From UBA5072 sp963822145 (GTDB taxonomy: Bacteria; Bacteroidota; Bacteroidia; Bacteroidales; UBA10428), in the NCBI GenBank assembly GCA_963822145.1, contig CAWGGG010000004.1, positions 1,178,001 through 1,242,000 on the forward strand: a stretch of DNA of 64,000 nucleotides, given 5' to 3'. This document shows positions 25,760 to 35,900 of the stretch, piece after piece. Within the stretch, counting starts at the first letter, position 1. Every line of letters starts with the position of its first letter. Both the position numbers and the translations under genes were made by a program. A model generated the notes under the pieces. That model worked only from the letters and a program-made list of their open reading frames with translations, was not told the DNA's origin and did not search any database.

Positions 25760-25769
25760 ACCCATTCAA

Positions 25770-26945
25770 ATGATCAACAGAGATATTATGTACAGGAAAA
25801 GATTGGTTTTTGCCGCTGCATGCCTGGGCATGCTCCTTTTCGGGATAGTTTTTCTGTCGCTGGGGACCATTTCAGTATTCATTCAGGAAAAATTCAACCT
25901 CAGGGAGCTCGAATTAGCCACTCTGGCATCTTTGTTGCCGGCAGGCATGCTCGCTGGTTCATTGGTTTTCGGCCCGATCGTGGATCGTTATGGTTACAAG
26001 ATCCTGCTGATCATTTGTTGCGGTTTTATTGTGCTGGCATTGGAGTCGATTGCCTTCGCAAGGTCCCTGGCCATTCTGCAACTATCCTTTTTTATCATTG
26101 GTTTTGGTGGCGGTGCAATCAACGGCGGCACCAATGCTCTTGCTGCGGATATCACCCCTACTGGCAAGGTTGCTGCATTGAGTTTGCTGGGTGTTTTCTT
26201 TGGCATTGGTGCATTGGGAATGCCACTCCTGTTGGGTATTCTGAGCCACATAACTGATTATGAAACCATCATATCATCGTTAGGCCTTCTGGTTTTGCTG
26301 CCAATTGTTTATTTTGCAGCCCTGGAATTTCCTGAGTCCAAGCAAAAACTGCGGTTCCCGGTTACCGAAGCTTTGGCCCTGCTGAAAGAACCGCTATTGA
26401 TTCTCATGGGATTTATCCTGTTTTTTGAGAGTGCCCTGGAAGGGATTGTCGGCAGCTGGTCAACCACCTTTTTGAAATCCAAAGGCCTGTCCGCCGAAAA
26501 TGCCCTTTATACACTATCCTGTCAGGTAGCCGTTATTGCCATTGTCAGGCTGATACTCAGTGGTGTGCTCAGGAAAGTCACTACCAAAACTGTAATGTAT
26601 TTAAGTTATATATTTATTCTTGCGGGAAGTATAGTACTGATAAGAACCAGTTCCTTCTCAGCCGCATTGTTGGCCATGTGCTTTATCGGGACTGGTTTTG
26701 CAGCTGGATTCCCAGTAATACTGGGATACACAGGCGAATTGTATCCAAGGATTTCAGGTACGGCATTCAGTGTTGTAATCGTCCTTGCCCTAATCGGCAA
26801 CACCCTGATGAATTACCTGATGGGGATCCTTGCGAATGTTTGGGGCATCCATAGATTTCCGGTCCTCATTATCATTAACCTCGCTTTTATGGTGTTATTA
26901 TATAGTATTACAGTTAAAAGAGTTTCAAAAAGAATTAAGGTTTAA
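25770..26945 (+). CDS. MFS sugar permease
   Basis: A 391-residue, 12-helix major-facilitator protein. Motifs include VDRYGYKILLIICCGFIVLA between helices 2 and 3, GFGGGAINGGTNALAADITP in helix 4, and ESALEGIVGSWSTTFLKSKG in the second half. The pattern is like that of the FucP/glucose-galactose sugar symporter group. The ATG at 25770 is chosen, though 25788 (MYRKRLVF) is nearly as good and has AGAG before it. It lies between the ROK kinase and the SIS protein, so it probably imports the sugar they process. Confidence 0.85.
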   Translation: MINRDIMYRKRLVFAAACLGMLLFGIVFLSLGTISVFIQEKFNLRELELATLASLLPAGMLAGSLVFGPIVDRYGYKILLIICCGFIVLALESIAFARSLAILQLSFFIIGFGGGAINGGTNALAADITPTGKVAALSLLGVFFGIGALGMPLLLGILSHITDYETIISSLGLLVLLPIVYFAALEFPESKQKLRFPVTEALALLKEPLLILMGFILFFESALEGIVGSWSTTFLKSKGLSAENALYTLSCQVAVIAIVRLILSGVLRKVTTKTVMYLSYIFILAGSIVLIRTSSFSAALLAMCFIGTGFAAGFPVILGYTGELYPRISGTAFSVVIVLALIGNTLMNYLMGILANVWGIHRFPVLIIINLAFMVLLYSITVKRVSKRIKV

Positions 26946-26966
26946 TCTTTATAACGGAGGTAAAAG

Positions 26967-27728
26967 ATGCTCGCAAAACAATGGATTGATAACGCAAGAG
27001 GCGTTATGGACAAGATTGAAAAAACCCAGATGGACAATATCTGGAAAGCGGCTGAAGTTATGGCAAATTCGATCCAGGCCGGAAGATGGGTTCACACTTT
27101 TGGATGCGGACACGCCACCATTCCGGTTGAGGAGATGTATCCAAGGATTGGCGGATTTGTCGGCTTTCACCCCATGATTGAACTGCCCCTCACCTTCTTC
27201 ACCAATATCGTAGGTGGCATGAGCGTTCATCAGTTCATTTTCCTGGAACGCGTAGAAGGCTATGGGGTTGAGATCATGAAAGGCTATAATTTTGATCCTT
27301 CTGATTGTGTATGGTTGTTTTCCCATACCGGCATCAATGCCGTGAACATTGATGTAGCCATTGAATCGAGAAAAAGAGGCATGAAGGTGATCGTTTTCGG
27401 ATCAGCCAAAGAGGCCGAAGGGAAGCAAACCCGTCACAGCTGCGGAAAAACAATTTTCGATCTGGCTGATATTGTGGTAGATACCTGTGTTCCCATCCAG
27501 GATGCCTCTGTTCCGCTCATAAATCACATCGACAAGGTTGGTCCGGTTTCCACCATGGGTTTCATCACAGCGGTGTGGATGACTGTAACTACGGTTGCGG
27601 AAATTCTCGCTGACCGAGGCGTGAAACTTTATATTCATCCTTCACATAATATTCCCGGGGATACTTCCGCAAAAGACCGGCTGAGTGAGGCCCTTGCTGA
27701 ATATAAGAGGCGGATTGCCGGAGTTTAG
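26967..27728 (+). CDS. SIS-domain sugar isomerase-like protein (UPF0309/COG4821 type)
   Basis: A 253-residue protein with one sugar-isomerase (SIS) fold: a helical N-terminus, WVHTFGCGHATIPVEEMYPR, then CVWLFSHTGINAVNIDVAIE as the phosphosugar loop, and VPIQDASVPLINHIDKVGPV. It resembles the UPF0309 branch of bacterial SIS proteins, whose substrates are largely undetermined; related SIS enzymes handle amino-sugar phosphates. A GGAGGT ribosome site stands at 26956-26961. Its position after the kinase and permease makes an isomerase or etherase of the imported sugar phosphate likely. Confidence 0.85.
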   Translation: MLAKQWIDNARGVMDKIEKTQMDNIWKAAEVMANSIQAGRWVHTFGCGHATIPVEEMYPRIGGFVGFHPMIELPLTFFTNIVGGMSVHQFIFLERVEGYGVEIMKGYNFDPSDCVWLFSHTGINAVNIDVAIESRKRGMKVIVFGSAKEAEGKQTRHSCGKTIFDLADIVVDTCVPIQDASVPLINHIDKVGPVSTMGFITAVWMTVTTVAEILADRGVKLYIHPSHNIPGDTSAKDRLSEALAEYKRRIAGV

Positions 27729-27731
27729 TAC

Positions 27732-28892
27732 TTAATTTTTAGCGGTATAGACTTTGATGCTGATCAGGGGATGGGCATTGGGGGCTGTCAATGCATTCAG
27801 AACCTTGAAATTCAGGATAAAAGTCTTGAGTTCCTTGAGGGTTTTAACCTGTAACAGGGTGAGCGTATTCGCCTTTATCGTGACAACATCTGCATGATCA
27901 TAAAAGGTATACTCCTTCTGGTTCTCCAGGATGTAATCGCAATCGGATGTGTTTTCGACATATACTGAAACCACATTGGATTTTCCACTATTACTTTCCA
28001 TCACCTGTGTTTTATGGATAGACAGGGATTGCTGCACCAGGGGAACCAGGAATTCCTTTTTACCGATCAGTGTATTGTCGAACCACACCACAGTTCTTCC
28101 TTTTTGAAGGGCTTCCCGCAGTGCTTCCTCTGATTTGCCAGTAGCAAAGACCAGGGTGACCGGCCGATGACCACCTCCTGTCACATTGAACTGCCAGTCG
28201 ATAAGATCGTGTATGTCTGAGGCCCCAATCAGCGTAAGTTTGTTTTCAAGGGCAATTTTGAGTGCTTCATCTGAATAACTGTGCTCATTTACCAGTTCCA
28301 CAGCCTGAATAAGGCCTTCTTTAATCAGCTGCCGGTGCATTTTGGTGAGTACTGCCGTTCCGTTGGGATTTTGTGCATACCAGTGAGGATGGTTCCAGAT
28401 GACGTAAGCACCCTGTCGTTTGGCTTCCCGGAATACCTCAAGAGAATCCAAACCCAGCAGCTTATTGGCATCACTCAGAAACAGGGCATTGGCATGACCC
28501 GGGGGCATGTCGCGGGTAATTTCTGATCCGCTGATAACCAGGAGTTCACTCTCCTTTGCCGCTTCAAGAGCAATCTGATACACCCTGTTCCTGTCGGGAT
28601 ACGGCAAATCATCCCCATGAGGCTGGTATTCCAGATGATCTGTTATGGCAATGGCGTCAAGGCCGTCTGCGATGGCTTCGCGCACGCGAACGTCAGGCCA
28701 TACATCGCCATCGGAGAAAACTGTGTGCTGGTGAAAATCGCAGATCAATGTTTTATATCCCGGAATATCCGGAAAAGTAATCCTGCGTGATGATTCGGAT
28801 GATTGTCCATGAGCAGGGCTATTTCCGGTTATGCAGGCCAGCAGGACAATACCTGTGCCTGCAATAAGTTTTACAGCAATACTGACGTTCAT
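27732..28892 (-). CDS. Exported PHP-domain phosphoesterase (Sb-PDE-like)
   Basis: A 386-residue protein with a signal peptide (GIVLLACITGNSPAHGQ) and a PHP metallophosphoesterase domain. Metal ligands are seen in LICDFHQHTVFSDGD, AIAITDHLEY, SGSEITRDMPPGHANAL, YVIWNHPHWY, LIGASDIHDL and TLVFATGK. A ~90-residue C-terminal beta domain follows (KNEYTFYDHADVV-like segment). Secreted PHP proteins of this layout in Bacteroidota are related to bacterial alkaline phosphodiesterases; the natural substrate is unknown. It converges with the SIS gene three bases away and shares no operon. Confidence 0.8.
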   Translation of the reverse strand: MNVSIAVKLIAGTGIVLLACITGNSPAHGQSSESSRRITFPDIPGYKTLICDFHQHTVFSDGDVWPDVRVREAIADGLDAIAITDHLEYQPHGDDLPYPDRNRVYQIALEAAKESELLVISGSEITRDMPPGHANALFLSDANKLLGLDSLEVFREAKRQGAYVIWNHPHWYAQNPNGTAVLTKMHRQLIKEGLIQAVELVNEHSYSDEALKIALENKLTLIGASDIHDLIDWQFNVTGGGHRPVTLVFATGKSEEALREALQKGRTVVWFDNTLIGKKEFLVPLVQQSLSIHKTQVMESNSGKSNVVSVYVENTSDCDYILENQKEYTFYDHADVVTIKANTLTLLQVKTLKELKTFILNFKVLNALTAPNAHPLISIKVYTAKN

Positions 28893-29124
28893 GGTTTCAA
28901 TTTATAAGAGGTTCCAACAGATGAAGGTACTCATTTTGCATTAAAAGTTTCACATCATTAGATTTTCAGGATAGAATTGATTAAATTTCAGGTAAAGATT
29001 TAGTATAAGGCAGTTGAAATGATGACAAGGATTTATCCATAATATAGGGTCAATCAGCAGGTAATTCTATTAAACATAATACGTCTGGCGTTGTTAATCA
29101 GGTATAAACTAAAACCGTGAAGAA

Positions 29125-31152
29125 ATGAAAAAAGTACTACTGTTTTCTTTGTTTTTTTCATTGACCTCAATACTGGCAATGCAGGCAGTAAGGTCACAAG
29201 AAACCGTGGTTGACATTATTGTCAACAGTGCTGATCACGATACGCTCGAAGCTGCTATAATTGCGGCCGGGCTGAATGACGACCTTGCAGGAACAGGACC
29301 TTTTACTGTTTTTGCACCTACCGATGCAGCCTTTAAAGCCCTGCCCATGGGTGCGCTTGACGCACTGCTGGCCGATCCGACCGGGTTGCTGGAGCAATTG
29401 CTGCTGTATCATGCGGCAAGTGGCAATTTGACCTCAGACAGTCTGTCAGATGGTCGGGTTATTGTTACTTTGCAGGGCGGGAATATTACCGTCACCTTCA
29501 GCGGAGAGGACATTTTTATTAACAATGCCAAGGTCATTGTTGCAGATTTGCATGCCGACAACGGTGTGGTGCATGTCATCGATGCTGTGATCATTCCTGA
29601 GGTTGCTACCGTAATGGATATCATTGTTAACAGTCCCGCCCACGATACCCTGGAATTTGCCCTGGGTTTTGCTGGACTGGACGATGACCTTGCCGGGGAA
29701 GGACCTTTCACCGTATTTGCGCCTACCGATGATGCATTCAAGGCGCTGCCTCCCGGGACCGTCGAAGCCCTTTTACCGCAGCTTGAATCCATTCTCCTCT
29801 ATCACGTTGCAGCAGGGAAGGTGATGTCTGAAGATCTGTCTGACGGACAGGAGATTGTTACGCTGCTGGATAGAAAGGTTAACGTATCCATTAACGAGGA
29901 TGGTATCTTCATTAATAACGCGAAAGTTATTATAACGGACCTTGTTGCTAACAATGGAGTGGTTCATGTAGTGGATGCCGTATTAATCCCGCAGGCCGAA
30001 ACGGTTGTGGATATCATTGTAGGCAGTGCTGCACACGACACCCTCGAAGCCGCCGTAATTGCTGCCGAATTGGATGACGACCTGGCAGGCGAAGGCCCCT
30101 TTACCGTGTTCGCACCTACCGATGATGCTTTCAAGGCGCTGCCCGCAGGAACACTTGAAGCGTTGCTGGAAGATCCCACCGGTGACCTGGCCGATATTCT
30201 CCTTTACCATGTGGCCAGTGGCAAGGTTTTGTCGGAAGACTTGTCTGACGGACAGGAAATCACGACCCTCCTGGGCAAGGATATTACCATAACCATATCC
30301 AATGACGGGGTATTTATTAATGATGCAAAAGTCATTCTTGCTGATCTTCTTGCCGATAATGGTGTAGTGCATGTCATTGATGCCGTATTGATACCGCAAT
30401 TAGCCGAGGCTTCTTTCCCCATCGACTTTGAAACCGAAACGGATGCAGTGTGGACCATTTTTGCAAATGGTACCGGTGCTGCGACCGATCTGGAGGTCAT
30501 TGCCAATCCCGATAAAGCGGGAATCAATACCTCCGACAATGTGTTGAAATTCGTGATCAACACAGATGCTGATCCATGGGCGGGATTTTATTCTGATTCT
30601 TATCCGGAAGTTGAATTTACCCAATCTTCCCATACGATTACCATGATGGTATGGAAATCGGTTATCAGTCCTGTTACCTTTAAAGTTGAATCCCCGTCAA
30701 ACGGCGGAACTGTGACTGAATTAAAAGTCAATAACACGGTTACGGGACAGTGGGAAAAGATCACTTTCGACTTTAGTGCCCTTATAGGGTATTCGTATGC
30801 CAGGATCACGGTAATCCCTGATTTTGTAGATCCAAGGACAGCAGGCACCACGGTCTATCTTGACAACATTGAAATAGCCGAGACTCCTACAGGATTATTG
30901 AACCTGTTTGATAATTCCGAAGTACTTGGCATTTTTCCCAACCCCTCATCAGATTACATAAAGCTTTCTGCTTTGGGAGAGGAAAAAGAAGGGTTGCTGA
31001 GAATCATCAATACCAGTGGTGTGGAAGTTGAGAACCGGTTTGTAAACAATCTTTCCGAATCCATTGATATCAGACGGCTCAATAAGGGTGCTTATTTTCT
31101 GATCGTGGAAACCAAAACCGGCAGGTATGCCCAGAAACTGCTGGTGAAATAA
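29125..31152 (+). CDS. Secreted three-FAS1 (fasciclin) protein with type IX sorting tail
   Basis: A 675-residue secreted protein. After a signal peptide (about 1-25), three fasciclin domains follow at about 26-158, 159-290 and 291-428. Each starts with V(V/M)DIIV-S and carries GPFTVFAPTD-AFKALP and INNAKVI/INDAKVI-(3)-GVVHV(I/V)DAV. The copies are nearly the same length (~132 residues) and similar in DNA, so they arose by tandem duplication. Residues about 430-590 form a carbohydrate-binding-like beta sandwich. The last ~80 residues (LGIFPNPSSDYIKL through GRYAQKLLVK) are a type IX secretion C-terminal sorting domain. FAS1 domains mediate adhesion, so a cell-surface adhesive role is inferred. 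Confidence 0.92.
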   Translation: MKKVLLFSLFFSLTSILAMQAVRSQETVVDIIVNSADHDTLEAAIIAAGLNDDLAGTGPFTVFAPTDAAFKALPMGALDALLADPTGLLEQLLLYHAASGNLTSDSLSDGRVIVTLQGGNITVTFSGEDIFINNAKVIVADLHADNGVVHVIDAVIIPEVATVMDIIVNSPAHDTLEFALGFAGLDDDLAGEGPFTVFAPTDDAFKALPPGTVEALLPQLESILLYHVAAGKVMSEDLSDGQEIVTLLDRKVNVSINEDGIFINNAKVIITDLVANNGVVHVVDAVLIPQAETVVDIIVGSAAHDTLEAAVIAAELDDDLAGEGPFTVFAPTDDAFKALPAGTLEALLEDPTGDLADILLYHVASGKVLSEDLSDGQEITTLLGKDITITISNDGVFINDAKVILADLLADNGVVHVIDAVLIPQLAEASFPIDFETETDAVWTIFANGTGAATDLEVIANPDKAGINTSDNVLKFVINTDADPWAGFYSDSYPEVEFTQSSHTITMMVWKSVISPVTFKVESPSNGGTVTELKVNNTVTGQWEKITFDFSALIGYSYARITVIPDFVDPRTAGTTVYLDNIEIAETPTGLLNLFDNSEVLGIFPNPSSDYIKLSALGEEKEGLLRIINTSGVEVENRFVNNLSESIDIRRLNKGAYFLIVETKTGRYAQKLLVK

Positions 31153-31172
31153 TCATATTATTTCCACAGGTT

Positions 31173-31205
31173 AAAAAAGGGACGAATCAAACGTCCCTTT
31201 TTTTT
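31173..31205. terminator. Bidirectional terminator
   Basis: GGGACG (31179-31184) pairs with CGTCCC (31192-31197). An A-tract on the left and a T-tract on the right extend the stem and serve both strands. It lies between the convergent FAS1 gene and the gene at 31226. Confidence 0.85.
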
Positions 31206-31225
31206 ATCGGTATGTCAGGCGTGGT

Positions 31226-31858
31226 TTATTCAGTTGCTGGTGGTGTGGGATCATTCTCCTTGATTCTCTTTCTGCAGATCTGTTCAATCTCATAGACACG
31301 GGGAATTCCCGAAATATAAAACGTATCGGCAACATATTGATCTCCGCCATTTTTCCTGCTTACCATCCTGCCGGTTCTCATACCCAGTGTAATGTTTCCC
31401 TTCTTTTCATTCCCGGTAACTTCAATATCGCCCGAGAACTGTTCCCAGTCAATCGACCGAATGGTGCTCTTGCTGTAAAGGATCAGCCGGGTAGGGGTTC
31501 CTACGAAATAACCCCCTTTCCTAAAAAGGGAATAAATGCCGAATCCAAATATCAGTAAGCCTACGAGAACGAAAAATCCTATGATCATGGCAGGTACTAC
31601 AACAGGGCCAAGGTTCCCGGGACCTGCCACAACAGGCACACCATCCGAAGAAAAGTGCACCTCCTTGCCCACAAAAAGTGGTCCCAGAAAGGCCACCACA
31701 AAGATGCTGGTGAAGGCCAGCCAGAAGGAACCGAAGAGTATGGCTGCAACGGAGTTCTTTATCGGCTGTGTCCTGCGTGCCTTTACGGCAAAGTCCCTGT
31801 TTTCCGATCCGAGATGCTGGAGCAGCATGTGCGGTAAGGTGTTGTAATCATCCATCAT
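31226..31858 (-). CDS. Two-helix membrane protein of unknown function
   Basis: A 210-residue protein. Two membrane helices lie at about residues 37-62 (VAAILFGSFWLAFTSIFVVA) and 87-112 (VVVPAMIIGFFVLVGLLIFG). The short glycine-rich loop between them contains VPVVAGPGNLG. The C-terminal ~95 residues look like a small PH/YcxB-like beta domain (GTPTRLILYSKSTIRSIDWE, GNEKKGNITLGMRTGRMVSR). No precise family is assigned. The start is ambiguous between the adjacent ATGs at 31858 and 31855. Confidence 0.75.
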   Translation of the reverse strand: MMDDYNTLPHMLLQHLGSENRDFAVKARRTQPIKNSVAAILFGSFWLAFTSIFVVAFLGPLFVGKEVHFSSDGVPVVAGPGNLGPVVVPAMIIGFFVLVGLLIFGFGIYSLFRKGGYFVGTPTRLILYSKSTIRSIDWEQFSGDIEVTGNEKKGNITLGMRTGRMVSRKNGGDQYVADTFYISGIPRVYEIEQICRKRIKENDPTPPATE

Positions 31859-31966
31859 AAGGGTGTGTTTCTCCGAAATTTAGATAAAAGAACCGATGTT
31901 TACAATAACTTTTTACTTCAGCCACTTACAATCATGAAACGTATCGACATAAACCGGAACTTTTGC

Positions 31967-31974
31967 TATTTTTG
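31967..31974 (+). promoter_or_regulatory. -7 promoter element of tpiA
   Basis: TATTTTTG fits TAnnTTTG and lies 34 bases before the tpiA start codon. The -33 region is not recognisable. Confidence 0.45.
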
Positions 31975-32007
31975 AACCTCTTTAACACCAATAAAAAATA
32001 ACACACG

Positions 32008-32757
32008 ATGAGAAGAAAAATAGTAGCCGGAAATTGGAAAATGAACAAAACCCTTCAGGAAGGCATTGAACTGGCAAAAACAGTTAACAGACAGGTGGAG
32101 GATAATGGAGTTGTCATCGTTCTCTGCACCCCCTTTATTCACCTTTCCGAAGTGAGCAATGTGATCACCAAGGACTCCCTATTCCTCGGTGCGCAGAACT
32201 GTGCCGCTGAAGCTTCTGGTGCCTTTACCGGTGAGGTATCCGTTGATATGATCAAATCAACCGGCGCTGATTATGTGATCATCGGACATTCCGAACGAAG
32301 ATCCTATTTTCATGAAGATGACGCCCTGCTGAACAGGAAGGTAAAATGCGCTCTTGCCGCAGGCCTGACCCCTATATTCTGCTGCGGTGAGGTTCTGGCT
32401 GAAAGACAGGCCGGCAATCATATGAAAGTAGTGAAAACACAGATTGAGAACGGATTATTTGATCTTACTCCTGAAGATTTCGGAAGGGTGGTTATCGCCT
32501 ATGAACCGGTTTGGGCCATTGGTACTGGTGTTAACGCTACTTCAGACCAGGCGCAGGAAATGCACAAAGCCATTCGGGAACTCATAGCTGAAAAATACGG
32601 CAACCCTGTAGCCGGCAATACTTCCATATTATATGGCGGCAGCTGCAAACCATCCAACGCAAGGGAATTATTTGCAAATCCTGATGTTGACGGAGGACTG
32701 ATCGGTGGCGCTTCTCTTAATGCAGCTGATTTTATGGGTATCGTGAGTGCTTTTTAA
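32008..32757 (+). CDS. tpiA: Triosephosphate isomerase
   Basis: A 249-residue TIM barrel interconverting dihydroxyacetone phosphate and glyceraldehyde-3-phosphate. All hallmarks are present: the substrate Lys in VAGNWKMNKTL, the catalytic His in VIIGHSERRSYF, the catalytic Glu in VIAYEPVWAIGTGVNATSDQ (the loop 6 hinge included) and the phosphate-binding SILYGGSCKPSN and GGLIGGASL. It has its own promoter and terminator and is apparently monocistronic. Confidence 0.97.
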   Translation: MRRKIVAGNWKMNKTLQEGIELAKTVNRQVEDNGVVIVLCTPFIHLSEVSNVITKDSLFLGAQNCAAEASGAFTGEVSVDMIKSTGADYVIIGHSERRSYFHEDDALLNRKVKCALAAGLTPIFCCGEVLAERQAGNHMKVVKTQIENGLFDLTPEDFGRVVIAYEPVWAIGTGVNATSDQAQEMHKAIRELIAEKYGNPVAGNTSILYGGSCKPSNARELFANPDVDGGLIGGASLNAADFMGIVSAF

Positions 32758-32793
32758 AGCTTATCCATAACATCAATATTAGTATTCTTTTTA

Positions 32794-32837
32794 AACGGTA
32801 ATGGATACTTTTGAAGGACCATTGCCGTTATTTTTTT
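32794..32837 (+). terminator. Terminator of tpiA
   Basis: AACGGTAATGG (32794-32804) pairs with CCATTGCCGTT (32819-32829) through ten Watson-Crick pairs and one G-T pair, and seven Ts follow. Confidence 0.75.
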
Positions 32838-32867
32838 GAAGTTTTTCCATCAGGTGCCGGAATCATA

Positions 32868-32882
32868 TACCGTTTAACGGTA
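32868..32882. repeat. Inverted repeat sharing sequence with the tpiA terminator stem
   Basis: TACCGTT-T-AACGGTA is a perfect 7-base-arm inverted repeat. The decamer AACGGTAATG occurs both here (32876-32885) and in the tpiA terminator stem (32794-32803). It lies 66 bases before the start of the giant envelope gene and may be a regulator site. Confidence 0.45.
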
Positions 32883-32947
32883 ATGATCATGAGTGATCTT
32901 GTTATGGATGGAAAAAAATAATATTTTTATTGAATAAATCCCATTCA

Positions 32948-35900
32948 ATGGTCTGCAGGATTTCCCGTCTGTATTGGATCTTTTGCTTCATGGTTCTTGT
33001 TTTCCCCGTTTCTGCCCAGGATTCCAAAGTGTTTTCAGGGGAAACCGATAAATACCCTGACGAGCTCTTTTTATTTATGCAAAAAAGCAGCAATCCTGAA
33101 AGCGAAAAGGCAGTGAATGAGTTTATAACAGCATGGACCAGGGATAGCCTTTTCAGTCCAAAGGAACGAGAAAGGGTCATTCAGTTATCATTGGATCTTC
33201 TTAAAAAGAATGCAAAGCCCTATCCTCACTTCACGCATTTTCTCAGGTGCCTTATGCTGATGAAAACTACTCGGCAGAAGCCTGAAAACTTCGTCAATTG
33301 GGAGAAAGGCCTGGAACTGCTGCTGGCCAGCCGGAAAATAACCCTGCAGTCCACTGATCGTTACCTGTCATTCACACGACAATTGTTTGACAGCAGTTCT
33401 TTATATCGCTCTATTAGTGTGGATTGGCGGACCCGATCGCGTGATTATACAATTGTTACCGATACTGCCATTCGGATCATCCTGAAAAAGACTGACCTGG
33501 TTTGCTATGTCAGGAACGACAGCATTATGGTGACTGAAACCAGTGGTGAATTTAATCCGGTGACTTCCATTTGGAAAGGTACCGGGGGAACCGTAACCTG
33601 GGAGAGGGCAGGATTTAAGAAGTCGGAGGTTTACGCACAGCTAAGCACTTATGAAATCAATATGACCCGTTCGGAATATACCGCGAAAGATGCAGTTTTT
33701 GTCAACAAGGTTTATTTCAATGCCCCTTTAAAAGGCACCCTGACGGATCGGGTAAAACTGGTTAAAACACCTGAAGATGCAGACTATCCCTTGTTTGATT
33801 CCTATCAGAAAGACTTTAAAATCAAAAAGTTATACAAAGATATTGATTTTGAAGGAGGTTTGTCGATGCAGGGCTCAAAACTGGTTGGAACAGGAAACCG
33901 CGAAAAACCGGCTTATGTTTTCATATACCGGAAAGATACCCTGGTACTGGTTGCCAGATCGGAATACTTTGCATTCCGTTCCGACCGGATCAACGCTCCG
34001 ATTGCCGCCATTATCATCAAGCTCAGAAAAGACTCAATCTTTCATCCGGGTTTGGCTTTCAGTTACCTGGTGCCTTCACGGGAGCTTTCCCTGAACCGCA
34101 ACAACAATTTCACATCGGAAAGTCCGTATTATGATTCTTATCATAACATCGATATGACATTCGAACAACTGGTATGGAAAATGAATGAGCCGGTTATGAG
34201 GTTTACCGCCACCCTGGGCAGTACCATCGGGAAAGCCAATTTTGAGTCTGTCAGCTTTTTCAATAACGAGCAATACCTGAACATGCAGCTTATGGATGAA
34301 GTGCATCCACTTGTTTCCATCCGGAGTTTTGCCAGGTACATGGGGGTGGAGGAGTTCCTTGCAGATGATTATGCACGCTATCTGAAAAAATCCATTTCCC
34401 AGGTAAAGCAATTGCTCATGCGCATGGCGGCCCAGGGTTTTCTCTATTATGACAGCGAATCTGGCATGGCTGCCATTCGTCCAAGGTTGCATGATTACCT
34501 GGCTGCCAGCGTTGCTAAAATCGATTATGATGTTATCAGTTTCCCCTCGCGAACTACTGCACCAGTTGAAAATGCGATGTTTGACCTCCGGAACTATGAT
34601 CTTACCATTAACGGCATTCCCAGGATATTCGTCAGCGATTCACAGAATGTGGCTATCTATCCCGACAATGACCGGATCATCATGAAGAAAAACAGGCATT
34701 TTCAGTTTGACGGACAGGTTCAGGCCGGCCTGTTTACTTTTACAGGGAAGAACTTCTTTTTTAATTATGATACCTTTAAGATTGATCTTCAGAAGATCGA
34801 CTCCCTGCGCATCCGTTATTTAACCGGTCAGGTGGACGATTATGGTTTTGCAGTTGCCGATAGAGCGCAGAATCTCATTCAGGACATTAAGGGAGAATTG
34901 TATATCGATAAATCAGACAATAAATCCGGTAGGAAATCCTACTCTGAATACCCAATATTCAGGTCTACAGAAAATGGTTTTGTATATTATGATGATAAAA
35001 AAATCCAGGATGGGGTGTATGACCGTGATCGGTTCTATTTTGAGATTTATCCCTTTGAAATGGACAGCCTCGATAATTTCAACCGTCAATCCATGCAGTT
35101 TGAGGGTGAACTAACATCTGCCGGTATCTTCCCTGTGATCCAGGAAACCCTTCGGCTACAAGGTGATAAATCTCTGGGGTTCAAGTATATGACTCCTGAT
35201 TCCGGACTTTCCTTATATAAAGGAAAGGGAATGTTTTTTCAGGAAATCTCTTTAAGCAATCAGGGGCTGCAGGGTTCTGGAACCATTAATTACCTCACTT
35301 CTTCCACCATTTCCGATGATATCCGGTTTTATCCGGATTCATTAAATGCCGTATCGCGTGATTTTACCATCGTTCAAAAGACAACAGATACGCAATTTCC
35401 GCAGGTGCATTCTGTTAACAACAAGATCCACTGGTTGCCCTATCTGGATGAATTCTATGCCTACAGGATTGATTCAACGTTCCGTATGTTCAACAATACC
35501 TCAGTACTGGCAGGCAATCTGAAATTGCAGCCTTCCGGTCTGGGCGGCGAGGGCAGAATGTTTCTCGAAGGTGCAGAATTGCATTCGGAAAAGTATGCGT
35601 TCAAAGCCAACGAAATCGATGCTGACACAGCTGACTTTTTTCTTAAATCACTTCATAGCGAAGGCTTTACAGTTCTAACAGAGAACATGAAATCCCATAT
35701 TGATTTCACGCAGCAAAAAGGATTGTTTACCACCAACGAGGATTTCACGCTGGTCTCTTTTCCTGAAAACAAGTACGTGAGCTACCTTGACCATTTTGAG
35801 TGGAATATGTCCAGCAAAGAACTTGCCATGGGATCGCGCTCCTCAACACCACCTGCCACAGAGATAGCAGAAGAAGGTTTAACGGGGCCGAGATACATCA

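Noticed and set aside
32902..33180. Small minus-strand gene upstream of the giant envelope gene
   Set aside because: It overlaps the signal-peptide region of the plus-strand gene and has no plausible start context or family.
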